From positions 310,001 through 374,000 of the forward strand of contig CAWBXR010000007.1 in the NCBI GenBank assembly GCA_963792815.1: 64,000 nucleotides of DNA, written 5' to 3'. Position numbers and translations under genes: made by a program. Shown here one piece after another: positions 9,407-18,197 of the stretch (position 1 is its first letter; each line of letters starts with the position of its first letter). The notes below the pieces were generated by a model. It ran no database searches. It was not told the origin of the DNA and saw only the letters and a program-made list of their open reading frames with translations. Source of the stretch: JARRPM01 sp963792815 (lineage in GTDB: Bacteria; Pseudomonadota; Gammaproteobacteria; Pseudomonadales; Halieaceae).

Positions 9407-10584
9407 CAGTCCTTCGGCTTGATCTCGTAGGCGATAAGATCTCCGCTGTTGCCATAGACATACAGGATGTTGTCCTCACCCAGCATGTCGGCTCTTACCC
9501 CGTCGCTGTCGGCCCGGACTCGACCGACAAACTCGCCGTCTACCTGCGACATGAAATGCACATAACCTTCCTTGTCACCGACAGCGAGGTAACTGCTGAC
9601 CGGGGTCGGCCGCGACAGCCCCCTGTAGGCGAGGGCCGTCTGCTGCCAGCGGACACCCTGCCCGCTGCGCTGGTAAGCCGTTACGGTGCCATCTTCATCA
9701 GCCACATACACATTGCCGAAGCCCTGGGAAACGCCGGAAAAAGACGACACATTGTTCTGCCATAACTTGCGTCCGTCGCTGACGTTGATAGCGGCAATTC
9801 GCCCCTGGTAGCTGGCGACAAACAATTCCGTGCCCAGCAGGCTCATGGCACCGTCGATATCGACAACCCGTTCTATTTCCGAGCGCCCCTGGGGTATAGC
9901 GACGCGGGCGTCCCAGAGAATACCCCCGGTGGCAATATCAAAAGCCTGGACCCGGCCGTTGGCGAAACCGACATAGGCGACGTTGCCGTCGAGCACCGGG
10001 CTGCTGCTGCCGCGCAGCGTGAGCACCGGCACATTGCTGTCGTAGGTCCATACCACCCCGCCAGTGGCGAAGTCCAGGGCCTGGAGCTTGCCGTCCAGGG
10101 TATGCGCGAGCACCATCCGTCCGTTGCTCTGGGGGGTGGACATCACCTCGCCGTTAAGCCGGGTGGTCCACTGTATTTCGCCGGAATTGGCGTCGACCTT
10201 GATTACGAAGCCGTCACTGCTGCCCAGAAACAATGCATCCCCGTAGACGCCTACCCCGCCGGACAGCGGCAGTTCCAGTTCCACATCCCAGAGACTGTCG
10301 CCGCTGCGCTTGTCGAACGCCTCCACGTCACCGTCGGCAGCAGCGATATAAATTGTATCGCCATTGGTGGTGGGATGGATTTTGTAGAAACCTTCGCCCT
10401 GGCCGTTGCCGACACCGTGGGACCACAGCTTCTTGATGCGGACTGTCTCATCGATTTCCATGAGCTCGGCGGGTTGCTTGGGGTCTTCGTCATCGTCAAA
10501 GTCAAACCAGCTGCTGATAGTACTGCAGCCACTGAGACTCAGCGCCAGTGCAGCGGCAAACAGCCAGCGGTATCCACGGGGCAT
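9406..10584 (-). CDS. bamB: outer membrane assembly lipoprotein BamB
   Basis: A beta-propeller lipoprotein of the BAM complex, which inserts beta-barrel proteins into the outer membrane. I chose the ATG at 10584 (MPRGYRWLF) because it leads straight into the lipoprotein signal LALSLSGCS and lies 5 bp after the yfgM stop; a longer frame to 10638 would overlap yfgM. Repeating PQQ-type blades follow, such as GDSLWDVELELPL, GEIQWTTRL, GVVWTYD and GRKLWQNNV. About 392 residues, normal for BamB. Ends in a 1-bp overlap with der. Confidence 0.95.
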   Translation of the reverse strand: MPRGYRWLFAAALALSLSGCSTISSWFDFDDDEDPKQPAELMEIDETVRIKKLWSHGVGNGQGEGFYKIHPTTNGDTIYIAAADGDVEAFDKRSGDSLWDVELELPLSGGVGVYGDALFLGSSDGFVIKVDANSGEIQWTTRLNGEVMSTPQSNGRMVLAHTLDGKLQALDFATGGVVWTYDSNVPVLTLRGSSSPVLDGNVAYVGFANGRVQAFDIATGGILWDARVAIPQGRSEIERVVDIDGAMSLLGTELFVASYQGRIAAINVSDGRKLWQNNVSSFSGVSQGFGNVYVADEDGTVTAYQRSGQGVRWQQTALAYRGLSRPTPVSSYLAVGDKEGYVHFMSQVDGEFVGRVRADSDGVRADMLGEDNILYVYGNSGDLIAYEIKPKD

Positions 10585-10588
10585 GGCT

Positions 10589-11362
10589 CTAACCCTCCTC
10601 GCCGGCGCCGACAGCAGCTGCCGACTCCGCCGTATCACCGGTATCGACCTGGGCGGGCGTCACCACTGCCTCCACTGAGCCAGCCTGCACAGTCGCCCGC
10701 GCGGGGATCGGATTCAGGGCCTGCAGCTTTTGTTGCACCGCAACCAGGTCGATGCCGGCGCCCTCCTGGGCCGATGCCAGCGTCAGCGCCGCGGCGTAGG
10801 ATTCGCTGGCCTCAGCCGAGCGCCCCATACTCAACAGAATGTCACCTCGGGCGATCGCATAGGAAGCCTTGTAGGGGCCCTCCCCACCCTGGTCCAGAAT
10901 CGTCAGTGCCTGCTCAGACTCACCCTGCGCGGCCAGCACCCGGGCGAGGCGCAGTTGCGCCAATCGGGCAACGTCACTGCCCTTGTCAGCTTTCCCCAGG
11001 ATCCAGCGCAGTTCCGCCTGGGCTGCGGGCAGGTCGTTGGCGCCAACTGCCACCCGGGCCAACTGCATCGCGGCAAACTGGGCATAGGTACTGCCGTCAT
11101 ATTCGGTCTTGAGCTGCTCGGCCAGTTGCACGGCAATCTGCTCCTGTTCCGGTGACAGTGCCGGAGCGCTGAACGCTTGCAGCATCCGTTGGTACAGGTC
11201 AGAGGCGCCCTCCGCTGAGGTCTCCACGTGACTTTTCCAGCCCTGGTAGCCAAAGCCGACTCCCAGCGCCAGGACGATCGCTACAAGGGTGGAGCGGCCG
11301 TTTTCCTGCCACCAGCGGCGCAATGCTTCTACCTGTTCTTCCTCGGTACGATAAGATTCCAC
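10589..11362 (-). CDS. yfgM: YfgM-family TPR membrane protein
   Basis: 257 residues. A short cytosolic N-terminus (EEEQVEALRRWWQENGR) is followed by one membrane segment (LVAIVLALGVGFGYQGW, residues 26-42) and a periplasmic tetratricopeptide region rich in Ala/Gln helices. This is the ancillary SecYEG-translocon/periplasmic chaperone-network protein found between hisS and bamB. The C-terminal tail is an Ala/Val-rich low-complexity extension. Position and architecture support the name more than any single motif. Confidence 0.9.
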   Translation of the reverse strand: MESYRTEEEQVEALRRWWQENGRSTLVAIVLALGVGFGYQGWKSHVETSAEGASDLYQRMLQAFSAPALSPEQEQIAVQLAEQLKTEYDGSTYAQFAAMQLARVAVGANDLPAAQAELRWILGKADKGSDVARLAQLRLARVLAAQGESEQALTILDQGGEGPYKASYAIARGDILLSMGRSAEASESYAAALTLASAQEGAGIDLVAVQQKLQALNPIPARATVQAGSVEAVVTPAQVDTGDTAESAAAVGAGEEG

Positions 11363-11386
11363 GTCTGACTATTCCTCTTGCCTGAT

Positions 11387-12682
11387 TCAATCGGCGAACA
11401 CTGCTCGCAGTGTCGCCTCCAGTTGTTGTCCGGGCACGGATTGCTGCCCTGGTTTGTCACCCTGCCCGGAGCTATCACGCAGGTATTTTACGGTAACCGT
11501 GCCGGCGGCGATTTCGTCTTCGCCCCATATAAGCGCCACCTTCGCGCCGCTCTTGTCGGCCTTTTTCAGCTGGCTCTTGAAACTCCCGCCTCCGGTGTGC
11601 TGCACAATGGTCAGCGCTGGAAGGGTGTCGCGCAATGATTCCACCGCCGCCAGGGCCGCCGCCTGGGCGCCCTCGCCAGCCGCGACGGCATAGACGTCGG
11701 CTATGCCCTGCCCCGACTGATCCAGCGCACCGGTTTCGAGCATCAATAGCACCAATCGTTCCATTCCCATCGCAAAACCCACGCCGGGTGTCGCCTTACC
11801 GCCAAGCTGCTCCACCAGGTTGTCGTAGCGCCCGCCCGCACACACCGCATTCTGGCTGCCGAGGCGTTCAGTCACCCACTCGAAGACCGTCTTGTTGTAG
11901 TAGTCGAGCCCGCGCACAAGCCGGGGGTTTATCCTGTAGGGGACCGCGGCCGCCTGCAGCAATTCGCAGAGGCGGCTGAAATCGGCGCGGGACTCCTCAT
12001 CGAGATAGTCCGCCATGGTCGGGGCGGCGTCGAGCAGGGCCTGCGTCTGGGGATTCTTGCTGTCCAGTATCCGCAGGGGGTTGCTGTCCAGCCGCCGCTG
12101 GCTGTCCTCGTCCAGGGCATCCCGGTGGCTGGCCAGGTAAGCCACCAGCGCCGCCCGGTACTCGCGCCGGGCAGCACTGCTGCCGATGGAATTGATCTCA
12201 AGCTCGACGCTGTCAGCCAGGCCCAGTTGCCGCCAAAGCCGCGCGGTGAGCAGAATCAGCTCCACGTCCATGTCCACGCTGGCTATCCCGAATGCCTCGA
12301 CGCCGACCTGGTGGAACTGGCGCTGGCGGCCTTTCTGCGGTCGTTCATAGCGGAACATGGGGCCGCTGTACCACAGCCGCTGGGGCACGCCCAGCAGGCC
12401 GTGCTGGATCGCAGCGCGCACGCAACCTGCGGTGCCTTCCGGCCGCAGGGTCAGGTTTTCGCCATTGCGGTCATCAAAGCTGTACATCTCCTTTTCGACG
12501 ATGTCAGTCACCTCGCCGATGGAGCGCTTGAACAACTCGGTCTTCTCGACCACGGGCAGGCGGATCTCGCCATAGCCGTAACTGGCCAGCAGCCGACTCA
12601 CGGTGCGCTCCAGCAGGCGCCAGTGGGGGGTATCTTCCGGCAGGATATCGTTCATCCCGCGGATAGCTTGTATATTGCTCAC
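11387..12682 (-). CDS. hisS: histidyl-tRNA synthetase
   Basis: A class II aminoacyl-tRNA synthetase of about 431 residues. The start is taken as the GTG at 12682 (SNIQAIRGMNDILPEDT), matching the normal HisS N-terminus; an upstream in-frame extension would run into ispG. Motif 2 is MFRYERPQKGRQRQFHQ, the histidine-specific region is RGLDYYNKTVFEWV, and motif 3 is GVGFAMGMERL. The anticodon-binding domain follows. Sits between ispG and yfgM as in most gammaproteobacteria. Confidence 0.96.
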   Translation of the reverse strand: MSNIQAIRGMNDILPEDTPHWRLLERTVSRLLASYGYGEIRLPVVEKTELFKRSIGEVTDIVEKEMYSFDDRNGENLTLRPEGTAGCVRAAIQHGLLGVPQRLWYSGPMFRYERPQKGRQRQFHQVGVEAFGIASVDMDVELILLTARLWRQLGLADSVELEINSIGSSAARREYRAALVAYLASHRDALDEDSQRRLDSNPLRILDSKNPQTQALLDAAPTMADYLDEESRADFSRLCELLQAAAVPYRINPRLVRGLDYYNKTVFEWVTERLGSQNAVCAGGRYDNLVEQLGGKATPGVGFAMGMERLVLLMLETGALDQSGQGIADVYAVAAGEGAQAAALAAVESLRDTLPALTIVQHTGGGSFKSQLKKADKSGAKVALIWGEDEIAAGTVTVKYLRDSSGQGDKPGQQSVPGQQLEATLRAVFAD

Positions 12683-12707
12683 GCGTTCTCCAGTAATCGC
12701 ATTGTGC

Positions 12708-13838
12708 TCAGTTGGACGACTTGAGAATGAGCTTCTCGTCCTGAGCCGCCCGCTCCTGCTCCAGTGCCAGCGCGCGCTGCCTGATAACCTGTTCCAGGTG
12801 ATCGACAAAATCGGTGTTGCTTATCTTGTGGTCGGGCTCGCCCGCCACGTAGATGAGATTATTGGGCGTGGCGCCCGTGAGCCCCACGTCCGCTTCCCTG
12901 GCCTCCCCCGGCCCGTTGACGATACAGCCGATGACCGCGACGTCCATCGGGGTACGGATATCCTCGAGGCGTTGCTCCAGCTGGTTCATGGTGCTGATCA
13001 CATCGAAATTCTGGCGCGAGCAACTGGGACAGGCGATAAAGTTGATGCCATTGGTGCGCAGCTTGAGGCTCTTGAGTATCTCGAAGCCGACCTTTACTTC
13101 CTCTACCGGGTCCGCCGCGAGTGAAATGCGAATAGTGTCGCCGATGCCGTCCATCAACAGCATGCCCAGGCCCACCGCGGACTTCACGGTGCCGCCGCGC
13201 AACCCCCCCGCTTCGGTAATTCCCAGGTGCAGCGGCTGCTCTATTTCCTTTGCCAACAGGCGATAGGCCTCTACCGCCATGAACACCTCGGAGGCTTTTA
13301 CACTGACCTTGAAATCGGGGTAATTGAATTTCTCCAGGATCGCCACGTGGCGCATGGCGGATTCCACCAGGGCGGCGGCAGTGGGTTCGCCGTACTTGCG
13401 CTGCAGCTCCTTGCCCAGGGAACCGGCATTCACGCCGATGCGAATCGGAATGCCCTTGTCCCTTGCGCTGTCGATTACCGCGCGCACTTTGGCGTCGCTG
13501 CCGATATTGCCCGGGTTGATGCGCAGGCAGTCCACCCCGTATTCGGCGACCTTGAGGGCGATCTTATGATCAAAATGAATGTCCGCCACCAGCGGCACCT
13601 CGACCTGGGCGCGTATCTCCCGAAATGCCTCGGCGGCGTCCATGCTGGGCACCGAGACCCGCACGATATCGGCACCCGCGTCGGCGATCGCCTTGACCTG
13701 CGCGACGGTTGCCGCCACATCGCAAGTCTCGGTGTTTGTCATGCTTTGTACGCTGATCGGGGCATCGCCCCCCACCGGGACATTGCCCACCATGATCTGT
13801 CGGCTGACGCGACGCTTGATCGGGCTATGAGTTTTCAT
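12708..13838 (-). CDS. ispG: 4-hydroxy-3-methylbut-2-enyl-diphosphate synthase
   Basis: 376 residues, the penultimate enzyme of the MEP isoprenoid pathway. It reduces MEcPP to HMBPP with a [4Fe-4S] cluster. The TIM barrel starts at VGGDAPISVQSMTNT. Cluster ligands are visible in ACPSCSRQNFD (two Cys) and GCIVNGPGEAREAD (third Cys plus the Glu ligand). The start overlaps the rodZ stop by 4 bases. In the absence of isc scaffold genes nearby, its cluster must be built by another system. Confidence 0.97.
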   Translation of the reverse strand: MKTHSPIKRRVSRQIMVGNVPVGGDAPISVQSMTNTETCDVAATVAQVKAIADAGADIVRVSVPSMDAAEAFREIRAQVEVPLVADIHFDHKIALKVAEYGVDCLRINPGNIGSDAKVRAVIDSARDKGIPIRIGVNAGSLGKELQRKYGEPTAAALVESAMRHVAILEKFNYPDFKVSVKASEVFMAVEAYRLLAKEIEQPLHLGITEAGGLRGGTVKSAVGLGMLLMDGIGDTIRISLAADPVEEVKVGFEILKSLKLRTNGINFIACPSCSRQNFDVISTMNQLEQRLEDIRTPMDVAVIGCIVNGPGEAREADVGLTGATPNNLIYVAGEPDHKISNTDFVDHLEQVIRQRALALEQERAAQDEKLILKSSN

Positions 13839-14320
13839 CGTTCACCTGTATTGGAGTCGTCACGGGCCAGCTGGCCCGGGTAGCGGTCAATAAGGGGGGT
13901 ATGTTCAGCCTGCGCGCTGGCTGCGGGCACCGCCCGCCACCACCAGATGGCCACCACCAGCAGCACCAGCAATACCAGGCCGATGACAACGCTGAGGCCG
14001 GTGGACTGCAGTTGCAATGGCCTGGCACGGACTTTCGCCGGCACCGGCACCTCCTCGGCCCGCAGTCGGTCGAAAGCATCCAGCAGGCGTTTTTCGTCCA
14101 CCCCCACCAACTTGCCGTAGGCCTTGACGTAGCCCCGGGCGAAGGCCGGGTGGCGCAGGGCCTTGTAATCGTCCCGCTCAATTATGGCCGGGTAGCCGGG
14201 CATCAGGTGCAGGCGATCCGCCACCTCGCGCTCGGAGAGTTCCTGCGCCTCCCTCGCTGTCTTCAACAAGGTTCCCGGAGTCAGGAACGCATCGATTTGC
14301 GGGCTGTTGTCATCACTCAC
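13835..14320 (-). CDS. rodZ: RodZ-like helix-turn-helix membrane protein, short form
   Basis: 161 residues. An Xre-type HTH of the RodZ kind occupies residues 14-80 (LLKTAREAQELSEREVADRL, then YKALRHPAFARGYVKAYGKL). A single membrane segment (VVIGLVLLVLLVVAIWWW) follows near 110. Only about 30 periplasmic residues follow the membrane. E. coli RodZ, which links MreB to the elongasome, is 337 residues with a large periplasmic domain. That domain is absent here and the stop is clean against ispG. Position between pilF and ispG is the standard rodZ position. Confidence 0.85.
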   Translation of the reverse strand: MSDDNSPQIDAFLTPGTLLKTAREAQELSEREVADRLHLMPGYPAIIERDDYKALRHPAFARGYVKAYGKLVGVDEKRLLDAFDRLRAEEVPVPAKVRARPLQLQSTGLSVVIGLVLLVLLVVAIWWWRAVPAASAQAEHTPLIDRYPGQLARDDSNTGER

Positions 14321-15090
14321 GGTGTCGTGGTCCGCTTGTAGGCCTGGTATTCGACCGAGTCGGGGTAGAGGTTGCTCAGCGCCAGCGCGTAGCTGCCCTC
14401 ATCGTTGAGATTTCCCGCCTGGCGCGCAAGCCGAATACCCAGCCAGAGGCCCCGGGCTGATTGCTGGCGCACCACCGACCGATAGGTGTTGTAGTATTTC
14501 CTGGCGTTGACCGTGTCGCCGGAGTCAAACCGCAGCTGGGCCATTTCCAGCAGGGCGATTGAATTGGTTCGATCCATGGCCAGTGCGCGGACAAAAGCCT
14601 CTTCCGCACCCTGGGGGTCGAACAACTGCTCGCGGCACAGGCCCAGGTTGACGAATGCCAGCGGCCGACCGGAATAGAGGGTGTCCTTCACCACGATGTT
14701 CAGCTGCTTTTCCGCTTCTTTGTAGCGCTGCTGGGCGAACAGGAAGGCGGCGTAATTATTGCGTGCCCGGGAGAACTTCGGGTCGATTTTTATAGCGTTC
14801 TCGAAATTTTCCTCCGCCAGCTCGTACTCACCGGTACTTTGGTATACCAGCGCGAACGCCTCGTACACCTCGGCATTCTTCGGGTCTATTTCGTAGGCCA
14901 GTTTGAGATTGCGCTTGGCAGCTTCCCAGTTGCCGTCCCCGATATATTGCCGGGCCAGCTCCACGCGCTCATTGAGCGCCTCCTCGGGCGAGTATTTCTC
15001 GGTAAAGCCGCCCTCGGTGGTGGTGATACAGCCTGCCAGCAGCACCGGCGCCAGTATGATCAGGAAAATGTTGGGCAGGGCTCTCATCAT
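14317..15090 (-). CDS. pilW: type IV pilus biogenesis/stability lipoprotein PilW/PilF
   Basis: About 257 residues from the ATG at 15090 (MMRALPNIF), which gives a lipoprotein signal (APVLLAGC); the frame extends further upstream but would overlap rlmN. Several TPR units follow (ARQYIGDGNWEAAKRNLKLA, AFALVYQSTGEYELAEENF, NNYAAFLFAQQRYKEAEKQL). PilF/PilW pilots the PilQ secretin to the outer membrane. No other pil genes are in the window; its place between rlmN and rodZ is the conserved chromosomal location. The last bases overlap rodZ. Confidence 0.92.
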   Translation of the reverse strand: MMRALPNIFLIILAPVLLAGCITTTEGGFTEKYSPEEALNERVELARQYIGDGNWEAAKRNLKLAYEIDPKNAEVYEAFALVYQSTGEYELAEENFENAIKIDPKFSRARNNYAAFLFAQQRYKEAEKQLNIVVKDTLYSGRPLAFVNLGLCREQLFDPQGAEEAFVRALAMDRTNSIALLEMAQLRFDSGDTVNARKYYNTYRSVVRQQSARGLWLGIRLARQAGNLNDEGSYALALSNLYPDSVEYQAYKRTTTP

Positions 15091-15100
15091 TACATACACC

Positions 15101-16246
15101 TCAAGTAACTGTGATTGCCTGTGCTTCGGCAGCGGCACGGTAGCGCTCGCTGCGCCGGGTGCGGTCGACCACCTGGCCGACCAGCTGGCCACAGGCCGCG
15201 TCGATATCGTCGCCCCGGGTAGTGCGCACGGTGACAACAAAGCCCGCATCCACCAGCACCTGCCAGAAACGGCTCACCGCATTACCGCTGGGGCGCTGGT
15301 AACCGGACTGGGGGAAGGCATTGAACGGAATCAGGTTGATCTTACAGGGAAAGTCCTTTAGCAGCACGACCAGATCCCTGGCCTGCTCCGGCTGGTCGTT
15401 AATCCCGGCTATGAGCGTATATTCCACCGTCACTACCCGCTTGCTGTCGCGCTGGGCGGCGATATAGTTTCCCGCACTCTCCAGCAACATGGCGATCGGG
15501 TACTTGCGGTTGATGGGTACCAGCTCATTGCGCAGTTCGTCATTGGGCGCGTGCAGGGAAATTGCCAGGGATACCTCGCTGACCTTCGCCAGGCGATCCA
15601 GGGCTGGCACAACGCCCGAGGTGCTGAGGGTCACCCGCCGCTTGGACAGGCCGTAGGCGAGGTCCTCCAGCATAAGGTCCATCGCAGCCACCACGTTGTC
15701 GAAATTGAGCAGCGGCTCACCCATGCCCATCATCACCACATTGGTGACGATGCGCCTGTTGCCGGCCTGGAAGCCATCGTATGACTTGATGGCCAGCCAG
15801 ACCTGGCCGATGATCTCCGCCGCGCTCAGGTCCCGCTCGAAACCCTGCTTGCCGGTGGAGCAGAAACTGCAGTCAAGGCTGCACCCTACCTGGGACGATA
15901 CACACAGGGTGGCGCGCCCGGCCTCGGGTATGAGCACGGATTCCACCAGCCCGCCGCCGTCGACGCGGATCACCCACTTGCGGGTGCCATCACTGGAGTC
16001 GTGCTGGCTGACGATCTCCGGCGGCCGCACCTCGGCCACCGCCCGCAGTTTTTCACGCAGGGCCTTGCCGAGATTGCTCATCTCGCCGATATCGGTGACA
16101 CCGGCATGGTGGATCCACTTGAGCACCTGCTGCGCCCGGAACTTTTTCTCACCCAGATCCAGGAAATACTGTTCCATCTGGCGCAGGGACAACCCCAGGA
16201 GGTTAACCCGGGTCTGCTCTGCGGCGCTGGCTACAGCTGTTGTCAT
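15101..16246 (-). CDS. rlmN: 23S rRNA (A2503-C2)/tRNA (A37-C2) methyltransferase RlmN
   Basis: 381 residues, a radical-SAM methyltransferase. The cluster motif is CSLDCSFCSTG near residue 125. MGMGEPLLNFDNV and SLHAPNDELR are family signatures. The conserved catalytic cysteine near the C-terminus is in AACGQLVGQV. It methylates A2503 of 23S rRNA and A37 of some tRNAs. It lies 24 bp downstream of ndk and just upstream of pilW. Confidence 0.96.
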   Translation of the reverse strand: MTTAVASAAEQTRVNLLGLSLRQMEQYFLDLGEKKFRAQQVLKWIHHAGVTDIGEMSNLGKALREKLRAVAEVRPPEIVSQHDSSDGTRKWVIRVDGGGLVESVLIPEAGRATLCVSSQVGCSLDCSFCSTGKQGFERDLSAAEIIGQVWLAIKSYDGFQAGNRRIVTNVVMMGMGEPLLNFDNVVAAMDLMLEDLAYGLSKRRVTLSTSGVVPALDRLAKVSEVSLAISLHAPNDELRNELVPINRKYPIAMLLESAGNYIAAQRDSKRVVTVEYTLIAGINDQPEQARDLVVLLKDFPCKINLIPFNAFPQSGYQRPSGNAVSRFWQVLVDAGFVVTVRTTRGDDIDAACGQLVGQVVDRTRRSERYRAAAEAQAITVT

Positions 16247-16270
16247 GGATTCGGGGCCAGATGCGGGCGA

Positions 16271-16696
16271 CTAGCGCTCGCAGATCTCGCTGGCAGCGAA
16301 GAAGTAGGCGATTTCCCGCGCAGCGGATTCAGGCGAATCGGACCCGTGTACAGCGTTGGCATCGATGGAACTGGCAAAGTCGGCGCGGATAGTGCCCTCA
16401 GCCGCTTCCTTGGGGTTGGTGGCCCCCATCAGCTCGCGATTCTTGGCTACCGCACCCTCGCCTTCCAGCACCTGCACCACCACCGGACCGGAGGTCATGA
16501 ACTCGATCAGGTCGGGGAAGAACGGGCGCTCCCGGTGCTCGGCGTAGAATCCACCGGCTACCTCGTCGCTCAGGCGCAGCATCTTCGCCGCCACGATTCT
16601 CAGGCCGTTGGTCTCGAAGCGCGAGTAGATCTTGCCGACAATGTTCTTGCCGACTGCGTCCGGTTTGATGATCGAAAGCGTGCGTTCTACCGCCAT
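16271..16696 (-). CDS. ndk: nucleoside diphosphate kinase
   Basis: 141 residues, full length. It starts AVERTLSIIKPDAV. The phospho-acceptor His lies in NAVHGSDSPESA near residue 117. It moves the gamma-phosphate of NTPs onto NDPs. In related genomes ndk follows the isc operon, and here iscS is the next gene upstream. A good promoter of its own sits about 100 bp upstream, so it need not depend on iscS transcription. Confidence 0.97.
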   Translation of the reverse strand: MAVERTLSIIKPDAVGKNIVGKIYSRFETNGLRIVAAKMLRLSDEVAGGFYAEHRERPFFPDLIEFMTSGPVVVQVLEGEGAVAKNRELMGATNPKEAAEGTIRADFASSIDANAVHGSDSPESAAREIAYFFAASEICER

Positions 16697-16790
16697 GGGT
16701 GGTCTCCTTGTCAGATTTTTGCGGGTATGCGCGGGCGTTTGGGCCGCCGGTCAGGCGACTGGCCCTGACCCGAGCGTCAAAAGCCGCGCA

Positions 16791-16819
16791 ATTATACGGA
16801 CTTTGGGCTCGGGTTTCAC
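16791..16819 (-). promoter_or_regulatory. probable sigma-70 promoter for ndk
   Basis: On the minus strand a perfect -10 hexamer TATAAT (16791-16796) is preceded by GTGAAA (16814-16819, four of six matches to TTGACA) with 17-bp spacing. The predicted transcript start is near 16784, about 88 bases before the ndk ATG. Confidence 0.5.
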
Positions 16820-16921
16820 CCAGTATTGGTTCTGCCGGAAAGATTGTTTTGCTTTTAAATCAGTAACTTGGAAAACAACTGTGGAAATAGGGTAATTTTA
16901 CAGCTGCCCGGGCCGGGCCGT

Positions 16922-18110
16922 TCAGGAATTCCCCTGCCGGTGCGCGGCCCAGCGCGGCGAGGATTCCCGCAATTTTTCCACGGCATGGCGCAAGTGAACC
17001 ACCGCGGCATCGACATCTTCCGCGCCGGTGAAGCGGCCAAAACTGAAGCGCAGGGAGCCGTGGGCGAGCTCATCGGACAAACCGATCGCCCGCAGCACAT
17101 AGGAGGGCTCCAGGCTGGCGGAGGTGCAGGCGGAGCCGGTGGAGATGGCCAGGTCCTTGAGGGACATGAGCAGCGCCTCTCCGTCGACAAAACCCACGCT
17201 GATATTGATCGCACCGGGAAGGCGCTGCTCCGGATCGCCGTTGATGCCGATGTCACCGAGATCGCGGATGCCCTGCCAGAAGCGCTGGCGCAAGGCCGCC
17301 AGTCGCGGGCCCTCTTCTGCCAGGCAGTCCCGGGCCAGTTGAGCCGCCTCGCCCATCCCCACAACCTGGTGGGTGGCGAGGGTACCGGAGCGCATCCCGC
17401 GCTCGTGTGCGCCACCGTGCATCTGGGCCTCCAGGTTCACCCGGGGCTGGCGCCTGACATAGAGCGCACCGACGCCTTTCGGGCCGTAAAACTTGTGGGC
17501 GGACAGGGACATCAGGTCGACATCCAGTTGTGCCAGGTCAACAGGCACCTTGCCGGCGCTCTGGGCCGCATCGCAATGCAACAGCACACCGGCCTCCCGG
17601 GTGACCCGGCCGATGCCGGCGATATCGTTGAGCGTGCCGATTTCATTGTTGGCGTGCATGATGCTGACAAGGATGGTGTCCTCCCGCAGCGCATCGGCCA
17701 CCGCCCGCGGGCGTGACCAGCCCATCGGGGCCGGGCTTCAGGTAGGTCACCTCGAATCCTTCCCGCTCCAGCTGGTGACAACTGTCCAGCACCGCCTTGT
17801 GCTCGATGACGGAAGTAACGATATGATTCCCCCGCTCCCGATGAAAATGCGCCACGCCCTTCAGCGCCAGGTTATCCGCCTCGGTGGCGCCGGAGGTCCA
17901 GACGATCTCCCGGGGATCGCAGTTGAGAAGGTCCGCCAGCTGGCGACGGGCGAGTTCCACCGCCTCCTCCGCCTTCCAGCCGTAGATATGGGAGCGTGAG
18001 GCCGGGTTGCCGAAATTGCCATCCATGGTCAGGCACTGGGCCATTTTCTCCGCCACCCGGGGGTCCACCGGGGTGGTCGCAAGGTAATCGAGATAAATGG
18101 GTTTGGACAT
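16922..18110 (-). pseudogene. iscS: cysteine desulfurase IscS, frameshifted and tail-less
   Basis: Class I (IscS/NifS) PLP-dependent cysteine desulfurase. The first part starts at the ATG at 18110 (MSKPIYLDYLATTPVDPRV) and runs to LKPGPDGLVTP. One extra base near 17702-17712 moves the rest (RAVADALREDTILVSIMHAN) to another frame. PLP lysine SLSAHKFYGPKG and catalytic Cys loop STGSACTSASLEPSY are intact. The end, EKLRESSPRWAAHRQGNS, lacks the normal C-terminal IscU-contacting tail. No iscR, iscU, iscA, hscBA or fdx flank it. Repaired it would be about 396 residues. It may be a working tRNA-thiolation sulfur donor with a sequencing error, or a decaying gene. Confidence 0.85.
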
Positions 18111-18197
18111 GACTGGCTCGCTCCTGTGGTAAGTGGCCCGATGCCGGGTCCCCAAGTATGCAGCACGGCGGCGGGCCGGGCTACCGGGATGGGCCCT

